Shown: positions 43,560-52,654 of the stretch, in pieces
How the letters are laid out: each line of letters begins with the position of its first letter
Position numbering within the stretch: position 1 is the stretch's first letter
NCBI RefSeq assembly: GCF_038592985.1
Contig: NZ_CP151951.1
Coordinates: 5,372,501-5,436,500 of the forward strand
Direction of reading: 5' to 3'
DNA length: 64,000 nucleotides
Origin: Paenibacillus sp. FSL R10-2782
Lineage (GTDB): Bacteria; Bacillota; Bacilli; Paenibacillales; Paenibacillaceae
Made by a program: the position numbers and the translations under genes
The notes under the pieces: model-generated
Database searches by the model: none
Told to the model about the DNA's origin: nothing
Seen by the model: the letters and a program-made list of their open reading frames with translations, nothing else

Positions 43560-45872
43560 GTGAAACGAATGCTGCGATTCAATGCGATACGTACGGGCTA
43601 TCTGCTGGGCATCTCACTGGTACTGGCCGCAATTATTTATTTTTTCGCCTCCAATTGGGGTGGGCTGGATCGGACGGTCAAAATTGTGCTGGCTGCTGCG
43701 CTTATCGTTCTGTTCTATGGCTTGTCCTTTGTATTTGCACGTATACGCGCTATTCCCGGTCAGCAAGCCTTTCTGTCGAATATATTTCTGGTGGCTGGCT
43801 GTATAGCCTTTGGCATTTCCGTGGCGTTGCTCGGTCAAATATACAATTCCCACGCGGACAGTTACGGATTGTTCTTGATTTGGTCGGTTCCGGCTCTGCT
43901 GTTAAGCTGGATTACACGCTACAATCCTTTTTATATACTGTCCTATGTATTAATTCATCTCGGTTTGTGGCTTTATTTTTACCCTACGATGCAAAGTACG
44001 TCTTATAGCGAACTGGAGTCGCTGTCCATTGCCGGAGTGTTCGCACTGGTCAATCTGGTGTTGTTTCTATTGACATTACTCCATCGCCCAAATTCTGGAC
44101 CGCTAAAATATATGAGCTTTATCGTTTTCCATATTGCCATGCTGACGATGACTAACTCTTTTGCATTGGATGAATATGGTCTCGTTATGAACATACCATG
44201 TATCGCTGTAATCGCTATTGCATTTTATGTGTTTACCAAGGTGCGACTAAGTAAAACGCTGCTCACCTTGAATGCATTGGCGACCTCCGCTTTTGCTGTC
44301 TTTAAATTTATCGAGCTGGCGGAAGCGTACTCTTCATCGCTGTTCTTTGTCTTTGGGTTGATTTTTGTGGCGCTGCTGTTGACGGGTAATGTATGGTTTT
44401 TCCGTTATTTGAATCGTTTGGGGAAAACACCGCCGGAAGCTGGGGAAATATCCAACGAGAATAAAGGGGATATCGCAAAATCCGATACGGAGACAACGGG
44501 CATCAGTACATCAAAGACTGAGACAACCGTTCCCGAGGAACGTAGCAGTGAATGGATCAGCAAAACCGTTTCCCGCATGATCAAGGTAGTCGGAGTGCTG
44601 ATCGGAAGTATATCCCTGATCGGATTGATTAGCATTAGCACGAATGTAAACCACACCGAATATGTACTGTTGGGTGTGTCGCTGCTGCTTTTGATTTCGA
44701 TGATTGTCATTCCGGAATCTAAGCTGGATTCTGTCATACGTTATACCTTGCTGACGATCAGCTATATTACAGGCTGGGTAGCCATTCTCTGGTCAGATCA
44801 AACGTTGCTTTCGGTACTGTTTTTGATCGTTTCTATTGTAGGATGGTTTCGTTCCAAAGGGAAAAGGCAACTCTTTTTCACCTATACCTTTGTAAACCTG
44901 AATTTGGCGACCATTCTATTTCAGCAGTTTCAGGAGTGGGATTCTTGGAACTGGTCCTTTGAGTACATTATCCTCACTCTTTTCTTGGTCAATGCTGTGC
45001 TGTATGCAGCAAGTTATTTTATACCCAAGACGGCATCGCGGAAACACCTTCGGGATAGCTCCTTATTTTTCAGCCTGCTGTTTATGTTGTGGGCGACCTT
45101 TTTCGAGGATGTCATTCCACACTCTTATGTGCTGATTAACATTCTTTATTTCGTTATCGTTACAGGTATGGTCTTTGCCTTCATCCGACTAAAACAAAAA
45201 TCGGAGGTCTTCACAAGCGTAGCGTTCTGGTTTATTTTTATTGGCTTCAAATACTATGATTTGTTGTGGACGCTACTGTATAAGTCCTTTACGCTGGCGC
45301 TGCTGGGTATCATTGCACTCGGAACTACGTGGTGGGCGGATCGGCGGATGGCCCATAGCGGCAAGACAGCGTTTGAGGCCGACCACCGCAGCTTTAGCTT
45401 CATGCGCTTAAGCCCGCTGCTGATCGCTGTAGTCATCGTGCTACAGCTCGGTGTGATCGGCTATCAGACCGTGAGAAGTGAAACCCTGCTTGCCACAGGC
45501 ACTTCCATCAAGCTCAAACTAGCCCCTATAGACCCTCGCTCTCTGTTACAAGGCGATTATGTCATGCTGAATTACGATATCTCTACCCCTTTTTCGCAGG
45601 ACAATTGGAATCAGGGCAAGGTTAAAGTCGTGCTTGCTCCGAGTAGCCAAGGAGTATACACCGTTGATCGACTGTATCAGGATGGTGACAAGCTTGCCAA
45701 TCATGAGGTTATTCTAAATGGAAAATGGAATGATTCACGTATTCAGTACGGTATTGAGAATTATTTCATCCCTGAGGGAGCCGGGCGTAATGTTGAACAG
45801 AACGCTCATTACGCTTATATTCGGGTCAGCCGTAATGGTGATGCATTGCTGGAACGTTTGGCGGAAAGCTGA
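43560..45872 (+). CDS. DUF2157/GDYXXLXY multi-pass membrane protein
   Basis: A 770-residue membrane protein. The N-terminal part begins with the DUF2157-like AIRTGYLLGISLVLAAIIYF, there are roughly 18 TM helices, and a soluble insert lies at about 290-330 (ENKGDIAKSDTETTGIST). The C-terminal domain holds the defining motif GDYVMLNYDI at about residue 662, following LKLAPIDPRSLLQ, and ends in an exported soluble domain. GDYXXLXY proteins often occur next to DUF4401 proteins; here both appear fused. Function unknown. Start GTG with AGGA seven bases upstream, or ATG three codons later. Confidence 0.75.
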   Translation: MKRMLRFNAIRTGYLLGISLVLAAIIYFFASNWGGLDRTVKIVLAAALIVLFYGLSFVFARIRAIPGQQAFLSNIFLVAGCIAFGISVALLGQIYNSHADSYGLFLIWSVPALLLSWITRYNPFYILSYVLIHLGLWLYFYPTMQSTSYSELESLSIAGVFALVNLVLFLLTLLHRPNSGPLKYMSFIVFHIAMLTMTNSFALDEYGLVMNIPCIAVIAIAFYVFTKVRLSKTLLTLNALATSAFAVFKFIELAEAYSSSLFFVFGLIFVALLLTGNVWFFRYLNRLGKTPPEAGEISNENKGDIAKSDTETTGISTSKTETTVPEERSSEWISKTVSRMIKVVGVLIGSISLIGLISISTNVNHTEYVLLGVSLLLLISMIVIPESKLDSVIRYTLLTISYITGWVAILWSDQTLLSVLFLIVSIVGWFRSKGKRQLFFTYTFVNLNLATILFQQFQEWDSWNWSFEYIILTLFLVNAVLYAASYFIPKTASRKHLRDSSLFFSLLFMLWATFFEDVIPHSYVLINILYFVIVTGMVFAFIRLKQKSEVFTSVAFWFIFIGFKYYDLLWTLLYKSFTLALLGIIALGTTWWADRRMAHSGKTAFEADHRSFSFMRLSPLLIAVVIVLQLGVIGYQTVRSETLLATGTSIKLKLAPIDPRSLLQGDYVMLNYDISTPFSQDNWNQGKVKVVLAPSSQGVYTVDRLYQDGDKLANHEVILNGKWNDSRIQYGIENYFIPEGAGRNVEQNAHYAYIRVSRNGDALLERLAES

Positions 45873-45891
45873 CCGGAGACCGTGGTGTTTA

Positions 45892-46112
45892 ACGTACTAT
45901 CGTGTCAAGTGGGATGCTGTCACGCTGTTAGACAGGCGATACGCCATTAAGTTAACGGGCAGTTTAACGCAACAATATTCTGGAGCGATAGCCTTAGATT
46001 CAGGTTATTTAACGCCCCCTATTTGCAAAGGCCTTCAAGATCGAAACATACGTGGTATGTGTGTCCGCAACAGCAGGAATTGCCCTACCGAGCTACGGAT
46101 GGACGGAGCACC
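45892..46112 (+). pseudogene. Remnant of an IS1182-type transposase
   Basis: Two pieces in different frames resemble IS1182-family transposases. The first reads YYRVKWDAV...QYSGAIALDSGYLTPPICKG, with the catalytic-region ALDSGY motif. The second, in another frame after a deletion, reads WYVCPQQQELPYRATDG, the Cys-containing motif that follows it in intact copies. No ends or terminal repeats could be recognised. Confidence 0.6.
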
Positions 46113-46126
46113 TTAGAATCAGCAAA

Positions 46127-46161
46127 AGAAACCCGAAGTCTCATAAAAGATTTGGGTTTCT
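46127..46161 (-). terminator. Terminator of the oxidoreductase gene
   Basis: AGAAACCC and GGGTTTCT flank a 19-base loop, with TTTT following on the minus strand; 33 bases after the gene. Confidence 0.7.
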
Positions 46162-46193
46162 CGTCAATCTGAGGTAGCCTTTAGGACTACTCT

Positions 46194-47315
46194 TTATTTA
46201 CTAATATTAAACCAACCTGGCATTGCTTGAATTACATTCCAAAGTTTTTCTGGAATATTAAGCTGGTCGAGTTTCGAAACGTTTAACTCAGAATCCACCT
46301 CGGCTTCACGTCCATTTGTGACCTTTTCAACCCAAGTAGGATCTATAATTAACGCATGCCCAATAGCGACTAGCGGCAAACCTAATTCCATAGCTTTAAG
46401 AGCATCATCCGGTGCTAGTATGGAACCAGCAGCCATCACAGGTACCTTACCGTTTGCTCTTTCAAGAATTAATTCAAGCCGTGTTTTTTCATCTTGACTA
46501 TCTACTGGCTTTGAAGACACATTATCTAATGAAGCATGTATATAATCTAAATCCTGTTCAACAAGGATGTCAATTAATTCATATGTGTCTTTCATACGTA
46601 ATCCGTCCACTTTGGAGGATTCTTCAGGGGAGAATCGGAATCCTAAAATGAATGGTTTTGTAGCATGTTTTTCAATGACATTTTTGATTTCTTCAATAAT
46701 CGCCAATGGAAAACGCAAGCGATTTTCAAGTGATCCTCCCCATTGGTCCGTCCGTTGATTTGTCGCTGGCGACCAAAAATTCTGAATTAAAAATCCATGA
46801 GCCCCATGAATTTCGACGCCATCAAATCCGGCTTCAATTGCTCGTCTTGTTGTGTCTCCAAAAGCACGTACAATCGACAAGATCTCCTCATGCGATAGTT
46901 CTCTTGTTTCTGAAGTTGAACCTAAATTAGTAACTTCGGGTTGCAATGCACTCGCACTAACTGCATCCAATCCAGGCACGGCTTTATTGCCAGCATGGAA
47001 AATCTGTAGGATCGCAGGAGCGCCTCCACTTTTCGCTGCCTCAGCTAATTTTCGTAAACTTGGAGTAAATTCATCATTGTACCCAGCGAATTCGTTCGTA
47101 AAACCCTGCCCATTAGGTGTAACATGAGTACACCCTGTAATGACGAGTCCTACTCCATTCACTCTTTGTTTGTAATACTTTACTTCGTCATCCGAAACGG
47201 TAAGATCGTCATTACTTGACCAGGTTGTCATAGGTGCCATAACGATACTATTCTTAATTGTTATTCCATTTCTGAATGTGAAGGATTCAAATAACCTACT
47301 GTATTTCTGATTCAT
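46194..47315 (-). CDS. NADH:flavin oxidoreductase (old yellow enzyme family)
   Basis: A 373-residue TIM-barrel FMN enzyme. Family motifs are in order: NSIVMAPMTTW at residues 23-33 (FMN binding), LQIFHAGNKA near 102, EAGFDGVEIHGAHGFLIQNF near 162 (catalytic His pair region), NQRTDQWGGSLENRLRF near 187 and VAIGHALIIDP near 318. It probably reduces activated double bonds of electrophilic compounds using NAD(P)H. Divergent from a MerR regulator; its promoter has the long 19-base spacer characteristic of MerR-activated genes. So it is likely an inducible detoxification enzyme. Confidence 0.88.
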   Translation of the reverse strand: MNQKYSRLFESFTFRNGITIKNSIVMAPMTTWSSNDDLTVSDDEVKYYKQRVNGVGLVITGCTHVTPNGQGFTNEFAGYNDEFTPSLRKLAEAAKSGGAPAILQIFHAGNKAVPGLDAVSASALQPEVTNLGSTSETRELSHEEILSIVRAFGDTTRRAIEAGFDGVEIHGAHGFLIQNFWSPATNQRTDQWGGSLENRLRFPLAIIEEIKNVIEKHATKPFILGFRFSPEESSKVDGLRMKDTYELIDILVEQDLDYIHASLDNVSSKPVDSQDEKTRLELILERANGKVPVMAAGSILAPDDALKAMELGLPLVAIGHALIIDPTWVEKVTNGREAEVDSELNVSKLDQLNIPEKLWNVIQAMPGWFNISK

Positions 47316-47352
47316 TTCATTAACCTCGCTCTCATATTTTCTTTTCTATTTT

Positions 47353-47383
47353 AGTTTAATTGATTACCGTTACAGCAAGTCAA
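47353..47383 (-). promoter_or_regulatory. MerR-type promoter of the oxidoreductase
   Basis: Minus-strand TTGACT (47378-47383) and TAAACT (47353-47358) are 19 bases apart, longer than the usual 17 and typical of MerR-activated promoters. The spacer contains CTGTAACGGTAAT, similar to the half sites of the palindrome before the MerR gene. Confidence 0.65.
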
Positions 47384-47445
47384 GTATTTATTTTTATATG
47401 ATTACATATAGATTTGTTGCGTTGTCATTCTCTTTATGATATATA

Positions 47446-47470
47446 TTTAGTTACAGTAACTGTAACTAAA
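47446..47470. promoter_or_regulatory. Perfect 25-bp palindromic operator before the MerR gene
   Basis: TTTAGTTACAG and CTGTAACTAAA are exact reverse complements around TAA. It lies 16 bases before the MerR start, so the regulator probably controls itself through it. Confidence 0.75.
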
Positions 47471-47485
47471 AGAGGGGACAAGTAG

Positions 47486-47908
47486 ATGTTGTATTCAATG
47501 ACATATGTAGTGGAGAATTTAAATGTATCTGCAAAGACACTTCGATTTTATGAAGAGCAAGGGATATTACCAAATATATCTCGTGACGAAAAAGGCCGTA
47601 GAGTTTATAGTGAACAACAAATAGATTGGATTTCTTTTATTCGTTGCCTCAAAGAGACAGGCATGCCTCTTTCAAAAATAAAGGATTACAAGGAACTTTA
47701 TGAATTGGGGAATACCACCTATTTGCAAAGAGAAGAAATGTTGATGCAGCATAAATTGGAAGTGCAGAAGAAAATTGACGAAAGTTTCAAACACTTAGAA
47801 GAAATAAACTATAAAATTGCCATGTATGAACTTCAGAAAGAAGAGGTTATGAAAAATCCCAACTATAACTTTAAATGTCACGGTCTGGAGAGTAAGATAG
47901 TGAATTAA
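47486..47908 (+). CDS. MerR-family transcriptional regulator
   Basis: A 140-residue activator: N-terminal winged HTH (MTYVVENLNVSAKTLRFYEEQ then RRVYSEQQIDWISFIRCLKE) and a long dimerisation helix (about 80-125: REEMLMQHKLEVQKKIDESF). No conserved metal-binding cysteines, so the effector is probably organic, as in BmrR/YfmP-type proteins that respond to stress compounds. Divergent to the old-yellow-enzyme gene, with a palindrome directly before it. ATG at 47486 has GAGGGGA eight bases upstream. Confidence 0.88.
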   Translation: MLYSMTYVVENLNVSAKTLRFYEEQGILPNISRDEKGRRVYSEQQIDWISFIRCLKETGMPLSKIKDYKELYELGNTTYLQREEMLMQHKLEVQKKIDESFKHLEEINYKIAMYELQKEEVMKNPNYNFKCHGLESKIVN

Positions 47909-48000
47909 TGTACTTAAGCTAACGGATGAAGTTAGTTCAATAAAACCAGCGGCAGCCTAGGGCTTTATTTTCTTTGAACAACTAGTCGTCATTACAAAAT

Positions 48001-48062
48001 AGCAGGCTGAACCAAGCTTCTCCATTGCTGGAGGACAACTGGGTTCAGCCTGCTTGTTTTTT
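48001..48062 (+). terminator. Terminator after the MerR gene
   Basis: AGCAGGCTGAACC and GGGTTCAGCCTGCT pair around a 27-base loop and end in TTGTTTTTT. Confidence 0.8.
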
Positions 48063-48117
48063 CGGGACAATCGAGGGATCCTCCTTAAGGGCAACCTCCC
48101 CCTAACCTCGTCTCCGT

Positions 48118-49065
48118 TTATACATCTCTCGACCAATTCGCAATCCCTTGGATATCCTCAGGCTGAGTCCGGCAACAGCCACCAATCAGACGGGCTCCTG
48201 CTTCATACCATTGGCGAGCACTCTGCCCGAACGTCCCGGTACAGCTCGTACCGTGCCATGTCTTGGTAACCGGGTCATATTCCTCCCCCAGATTGGGATA
48301 CACCACCACGGGCTTATCTGTATGACTGCGTATTTCGTGGATGAGCGATGGAATGTATTGCGGCAAAGTACAATTAATGCCCACAGCAGCCACTTGCTCA
48401 TGTTCATCCAGCCATTCGGCGCACGCAGCGGCAGACTCTCCATTGCTGATGTGCTGCCCATCCTTTGCACTAAAGCTGATCCAGGCATAGGTGCCGGGAA
48501 ATTCCTTTAGCAATCGCGTGATGGCTTTGGCTTCAACCAGACATGGTATGGTTTCACAGGCCAAAATGTCCGCGCCCGCCTCAATCAGTGCTTTCATACG
48601 CGGCCTGTGGAACTCTACAAGTTGTTCCTCGCTCAGCGTATAATCACCGCGATATTCTGAACCATCTGCCAAAAACGCCCCGTAAGGGCCGACGGAGGCC
48701 GCGACCAGCGGTTTAGGACGATGCTGTTGTTTTGCACCAGTCGTCATGTCTGCCCAAAATTCATCCCGTGCCTGTACGGCAATCCGTACCGAGGACTGAA
48801 TCAACTCCAGCGCTTCATTTTCGCTTAAACCCCGTTTGACGTAGCCTTCAACGGTAGCCTGATAGCTCGCGGTGATCGCGCAGTCTGCCCCCGCTTCGAA
48901 ATAGTCTCTATGCACACGCTTGATAGACTCCGGGTGCTCATGAAGTATTTTAGCCGACCATAAGCTGTCGTTCAGATCATGCCCGTGACGCTCCAGTTCC
49001 GTAGCCATTGCTCCATCTAGCACGATCAGCGGAAATTCGCCCAGTATATGCTGTATCGGATTCAT
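48118..49065 (-). CDS. mmuM: Homocysteine S-methyltransferase
   Basis: A 315-residue protein of the MmuM type that methylates homocysteine to methionine with S-methylmethionine or SAM. N-terminal LIVLDGAMATELERHGHDLN, middle ETIPCLVEAKAITRLL, zinc Cys in VGINCTLPQY and the Cys pair in ARLIGGCCRTQPEDI, as in the homocysteine-binding barrel. It stands alone, on the minus strand, with no riboswitch seen upstream, and is not linked to the SAM cycle genes. GGAGG lies eight bases before the ATG. Confidence 0.88.
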   Translation of the reverse strand: MNPIQHILGEFPLIVLDGAMATELERHGHDLNDSLWSAKILHEHPESIKRVHRDYFEAGADCAITASYQATVEGYVKRGLSENEALELIQSSVRIAVQARDEFWADMTTGAKQQHRPKPLVAASVGPYGAFLADGSEYRGDYTLSEEQLVEFHRPRMKALIEAGADILACETIPCLVEAKAITRLLKEFPGTYAWISFSAKDGQHISNGESAAACAEWLDEHEQVAAVGINCTLPQYIPSLIHEIRSHTDKPVVVYPNLGEEYDPVTKTWHGTSCTGTFGQSARQWYEAGARLIGGCCRTQPEDIQGIANWSRDV

Positions 49066-49222
49066 AGGTTCCTCCTGCTTGTTTCCTCTATTTAACCCAC
49101 TGATTAAGTTGGAATTAATTCCTTATATTATAGCCTCTATCTGAAATAAAACAATATGCTGAATAAGGAAGAATTAATTCTCCATAATAAGGACGTATAC
49201 CTAACGAAATGGAGGACATCGG

Positions 49223-49405
49223 ATGATTGACAATCTCGAGAGTAATTACAACTGCGCCAATGCAGGGCAGGATCTTCATCAGCTCAAACAGGAACTCGCT
49301 GCGCTTCAGGAACAAGGTGTTAACGACCAAGCTTCCAAGGAAGCCATTCATCGGCTGGAAAACCAAATTTCGTTCATCTTGAACAAATGCGATATTAACC
49401 ACTAG
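49223..49405 (+). CDS. Small hypothetical coiled-coil protein
   Basis: A 60-residue acidic to neutral protein, helical with heptad character (LHQLKQELAALQEQG, then ASKEAIHRLENQISFIL) and two Cys. ATG follows TGGAGG at seven bases. The family is not recognised. It may be a small regulatory or assembly peptide. It ends before a strong bidirectional terminator shared with pyrD. Confidence 0.6.
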   Translation: MIDNLESNYNCANAGQDLHQLKQELAALQEQGVNDQASKEAIHRLENQISFILNKCDINH

Positions 49406-49433
49406 TTGAGCTTGGCTGTTTCGGTAAAATAAA

Positions 49434-49470
49434 TAAAACCGGCTTGTCTTTTAAAGACAAGCCGGTTTAT
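49434..49470. terminator. Bidirectional terminator
   Basis: AAACCGGCTTGTCTT and AAGACAAGCCGGTTT are perfect inverted repeats around TTA. It lies between the small ORF and pyrD and can serve both. Confidence 0.9.
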
Positions 49471-49501
49471 ATGAATTAGTGTATGCAAAAAGGTTCCAAA
49501 T

Positions 49502-50434
49502 TCACAAGATTCCCCGTATCTCATCCAACGACTGCACCTTTTCCCGCTGCATCCATTGTTCAAGACCGTAGACCAGTTCGGCTCCTGCTTGCAAGTGGAC
49601 AAAATTGTACGTTCCCACCTGAATCGCAGCCGCTCCTGCCATCGTAAATTCGATAATATCCTCCACCGAGCTGATGCCCCCCATCCCGATTACCGGAATG
49701 GATACCGCCTGCGCCACCTGATGAACCATGCGCAAGGCAATCGGCTTGATTGCGGGACCGGAAAGACCTGCATACGTGTTGGCGAAGACACTCCGGCGCC
49801 GACGTATATCAATTTTCATCGCAGAAAATGTATTGATCAGCGAGACACCGTCTGCACCTTCTTCCTCGCACATGACCGCCATTTGCGTAATATTCTCTGC
49901 ATTTGGGGACAGCTTCACGACCAGCGGAAGCGCCGTCACATTGCGCACCTGCCGTACTACGTCCCGCGCCACCTCCGTCTGGATGCCGAATTGCATTCCA
50001 CCCTGCTTAACATTGGGACAGGAAATGTTCAGTTCCAGCATATCGACGCCTCTGCGGTTCATTGTGCGCCGTTTTTGCGCATTTTCCGTAATCATGGCTA
50101 CGGCCTGAACGTACTCCTCCAGATTCGAGCCACCGACATTAGCAATTACAGCCGTGTTCCAGCGCGTCATATCATCCAGCTCATCCTTCAAAAAGGCCGC
50201 GACACCCGGATTTTCCAGTCCTACACTATTGAGCATACCGGAAGCTGTTTCATGTATGCGTGATCCGGTATTACCAGCCTTCGGATGAAGGGTTAATCCC
50301 TTGCCGACGATGCCCCCCAACAGTTCTGGAGAGTAAAATTCCGCATACTCACGTCCAAAGCCAAATGTACCAGATGCCATGATGATCGGATTCTTGAACG
50401 GCACGCCCGCAATATTACACGCCATGGAGATCAT
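49502..50434 (-). CDS. pyrD: Dihydroorotate dehydrogenase B, catalytic subunit
   Basis: About 310 residues. Class 1B signature features: [15 protein letters not shown] at the N-terminus, NSVGLENPG, the active-site Cys in [20 protein letters not shown] and the FMN phosphate region [11 protein letters not shown]...GAAAIQVGT. It oxidises dihydroorotate to orotate in pyrimidine synthesis with electrons passing to the PyrK subunit. Start ATG at 50432-50434 has GGAGGT eight bases upstream and overlaps the pyrK end. Not followed by other pyr genes, unlike the Bacillus operon. Confidence 0.92.
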   Translation of the reverse strand: MISMACNIAGVPFKNPIIMASGTFGFGREYAEFYSPELLGGIVGKGLTLHPKAGNTGSRIHETASGMLNSVGLENPGVAAFLKDELDDMTRWNTAVIANVGGSNLEEYVQAVAMITENAQKRRTMNRRGVDMLELNISCPNVKQGGMQFGIQTEVARDVVRQVRNVTALPLVVKLSPNAENITQMAVMCEEEGADGVSLINTFSAMKIDIRRRRSVFANTYAGLSGPAIKPIALRMVHQVAQAVSIPVIGMGGISSVEDIIEFTMAGAAAIQVGTYNFVHLQAGAELVYGLEQWMQREKVQSLDEIRGIL

Positions 50435-51116
50435 CAAAATCCACCTCCTCTACCGGGAATACAGGCCCTTCCTTACACACCCTCTTATTACCTCCACGAG
50501 TATGCATGGTGCAGCCCAAACACGCGCCAATACCACAGGCCATATGTCTTTCTGTTGAAATATATAAACGGGACGACGAGCCTTCTGTCTTCTCCGCAAG
50601 CGCTTGTAGCATTGGAGTTGGCCCACAGGAAAACATATTCACATAGCGAGCCGGATCGACCTTTTCGACGATGCTTCCCCCTACACGAACCTGCACAGAT
50701 GCTGCCGCAGCTTCAAAAGCATCCACCCCAAAGGATTGCTGCGCAAATCCCAAATAAACATGTGCATGCGGATAATGCTTTGCAGCCAGCAGCAAGGGGG
50801 CCGTGCCCATACCACCGCCAACTAACGCCAAGCTGCCTTCTACCTGAGGAAAACCGTTGCCGAAAGGCCCATCCAACTGAATCTCCTGCCCCGGCTGCAA
50901 CTGGGAAAACAGGCTTGTCCCTTCTCCAACAACTCGATATAAAAAGGAAATGTCCTCATCCCCGATATCGTAAATGCTGATAGGTCTAGGTAGCAAAGGG
51001 TAACCAGTTCCGCTGCGCAGCATGTAAAACTGGCCCATTTCCCCTTTAAAGGTTCCCTCTATTTTCATCACATAAATGCCCGGAACGAGCGCCACATTCG
51101 AAATTACGTTAGCCAT
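50415..51116 (-). CDS. pyrK: Dihydroorotate dehydrogenase B, electron-transfer subunit
   Basis: A 233-residue FAD and 2Fe-2S protein. N-terminal flavodoxin-reductase-like barrel ([20 protein letters not shown]), NAD-binding segment [20 protein letters not shown], and the C-terminal cluster ligands in [20 protein letters not shown] plus C (pattern C-x4-C-x2-C-x12-C). It carries electrons from dihydroorotate to NAD. Coupled with pyrD by overlap; GGAGGGG precedes the ATG. The pair stands alone here. No PyrR attenuator was seen in the short upstream region. Confidence 0.92.
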   Translation of the reverse strand: MANVISNVALVPGIYVMKIEGTFKGEMGQFYMLRSGTGYPLLPRPISIYDIGDEDISFLYRVVGEGTSLFSQLQPGQEIQLDGPFGNGFPQVEGSLALVGGGMGTAPLLLAAKHYPHAHVYLGFAQQSFGVDAFEAAAASVQVRVGGSIVEKVDPARYVNMFSCGPTPMLQALAEKTEGSSSRLYISTERHMACGIGACLGCTMHTRGGNKRVCKEGPVFPVEEVDFDDLHGV

Positions 51117-51234
51117 ATAACCCCTCCACTAACCACTCACTATAACGTAAAAACAGCCATGATTACGTGACTATTTTCACATTTATAGACTAAGTTAGGT
51201 ATGAGTGCTTTTCCTTCTCCTCAAGAATCCAGGC

Positions 51235-51269
51235 ATAAAAAAGCGTACTCCTGTTAAAGAGTACGCTTC
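51235..51269 (-). terminator. Terminator of rlmN
   Basis: AAGCGTACTC and GAGTACGCTT around TTTAACAG, with six T after the stem on the minus strand; four bases after the gene. Confidence 0.85.
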
Positions 51270-51273
51270 TGTA

Positions 51274-52371
51274 TTAACTAATCGCTTCGCGTTCCGGATT
51301 GCGACTACCTTTTGCATCCTTGCGGATTTGCTTGCTGCGCAACTGTCCGCAAGCCGCGTCAATGTCGACTCCATGCTCCAGCCGAACACTACAGCTAATG
51401 CCTTGTTTTTTCAGAACATCATAGAAGCCCGTAATCGACTCCGACTCACTCCGCTGGTATTGGCTATGCTCATCCACCGGATTGTATGGAATCAGGTTTA
51501 CATTTGCCAAATTGCGACGGTGGCCTACCAACTCAGCCAACTCCAGCGCATGCTCCTTGGTATCGTTAATATCCTTCAGCAAAATATACTCCAGCGTAAT
51601 ACGACGATTTGTTTTGTCCAAATAATAATCAATCGCTTGCATCAGCTTCTCAATCGGAATCGCCCGATTAATCTTCATGATGCGGGTGCGAGTCTCATTA
51701 TTCGGCGCATGGAGGGAAATCGCCAAATTGACATGCAGATCGGAATCAGCAAATTCAATAATTTTATCGGCAAGTCCGCTCGTGGACACTGTAATATGAC
51801 GCGGACCAATCGCCAGCCCTTTGTGATCCTTAATGACCCGGATAAAGTCAGACAGATTCACAAAGTTATCAAACGGCTCGCCAATCCCCATCACTACGAC
51901 GTGACTGACCCGGTCGCCCGGACGTTCCTGATCCAGATACAACTGCACCTTCATAATCTGCTCGACAATTTCACCGCTAGACAGGTCACGGCTCTTCTTC
52001 AACAGCCCGCTCGCGCAAAAGCTGCATCCGATGTTACAGCCCACCTGCGTTGTCACACATACAGACAGCCCAAACTTGTGCCGCATCAATACCGTCTCTA
52101 TCAGATTCCCATCCTGAAGACGGAACAAGAATTTGACCGTCCCATCCGCTGACTGTTGCTTCACATGCTCTTCCAGCGTTTCAATTGGAAAATGCTCTGC
52201 CAACAGGCGGGTACAGTTCTCATGAACCTCCGTCATCGCGGCAAAATCAGTAATCCGTTTCCGATAAAGTGCGTCCCATACCTGCAACGCCCGGGATTTC
52301 TTATGTCCACGCTCGATGAGCCATGCTGTCAACTGATCTAGTGTTAATCCATAAATGGATTCTTTTTTCAT
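51274..52371 (-). CDS. rlmN: Dual-specificity RNA methyltransferase RlmN
   Basis: About 365 residues, a radical-SAM enzyme that methylates C2 of A2503 in 23S rRNA and A37 of tRNAs. The 4Fe-4S motif is CNIGCSFC (C-x3-C-x2-C), preceded by TTQVG; other conserved parts are [25 protein letters not shown] and the C-terminal catalytic cysteine in [10 protein letters not shown], with the second Cys in SCSVR. ATG at 52369-52371 behind GAGGATCG; an earlier frame start has no ribosome site. It looks like RlmN and not the antibiotic-resistance relative Cfr. Confidence 0.9.
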   Translation of the reverse strand: MKKESIYGLTLDQLTAWLIERGHKKSRALQVWDALYRKRITDFAAMTEVHENCTRLLAEHFPIETLEEHVKQQSADGTVKFLFRLQDGNLIETVLMRHKFGLSVCVTTQVGCNIGCSFCASGLLKKSRDLSSGEIVEQIMKVQLYLDQERPGDRVSHVVVMGIGEPFDNFVNLSDFIRVIKDHKGLAIGPRHITVSTSGLADKIIEFADSDLHVNLAISLHAPNNETRTRIMKINRAIPIEKLMQAIDYYLDKTNRRITLEYILLKDINDTKEHALELAELVGHRRNLANVNLIPYNPVDEHSQYQRSESESITGFYDVLKKQGISCSVRLEHGVDIDAACGQLRSKQIRKDAKGSRNPEREAIS

Positions 52372-52654
52372 GTTCGATCCTCTTTTCAAAACGTTAAAAT
52401 TCGTCTCAGCCATCATTGCATCATAGCATGTTTAAGCAGTCTTCGCTATTTAAACGCTTCTTTCATTGTCCCAAATTTTAATTATGAACACAAGAGGGAG
52501 AGACGAATTGTATCTTCCAAAATTTCAGTATGGAATTCCGACTTGAAACAGAGTATAGGTCCCATTAAACTAGGCGACAGAGTCTGTTCAACAAGAGCAC
52601 GCAAAGACAGGATTACAGACACCGCTAATGATATGATTACAACCAAGGAAGGTG

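Noticed and set aside
48118..49220. S-box (SAM riboswitch) upstream of the homocysteine methyltransferase
   Set aside because: The spacer is too short and lacks the conserved S-box blocks.
51205..52152. 315-codon plus-strand frame opposite rlmN
   Set aside because: Antisense of rlmN; no start signal, no family resemblance.
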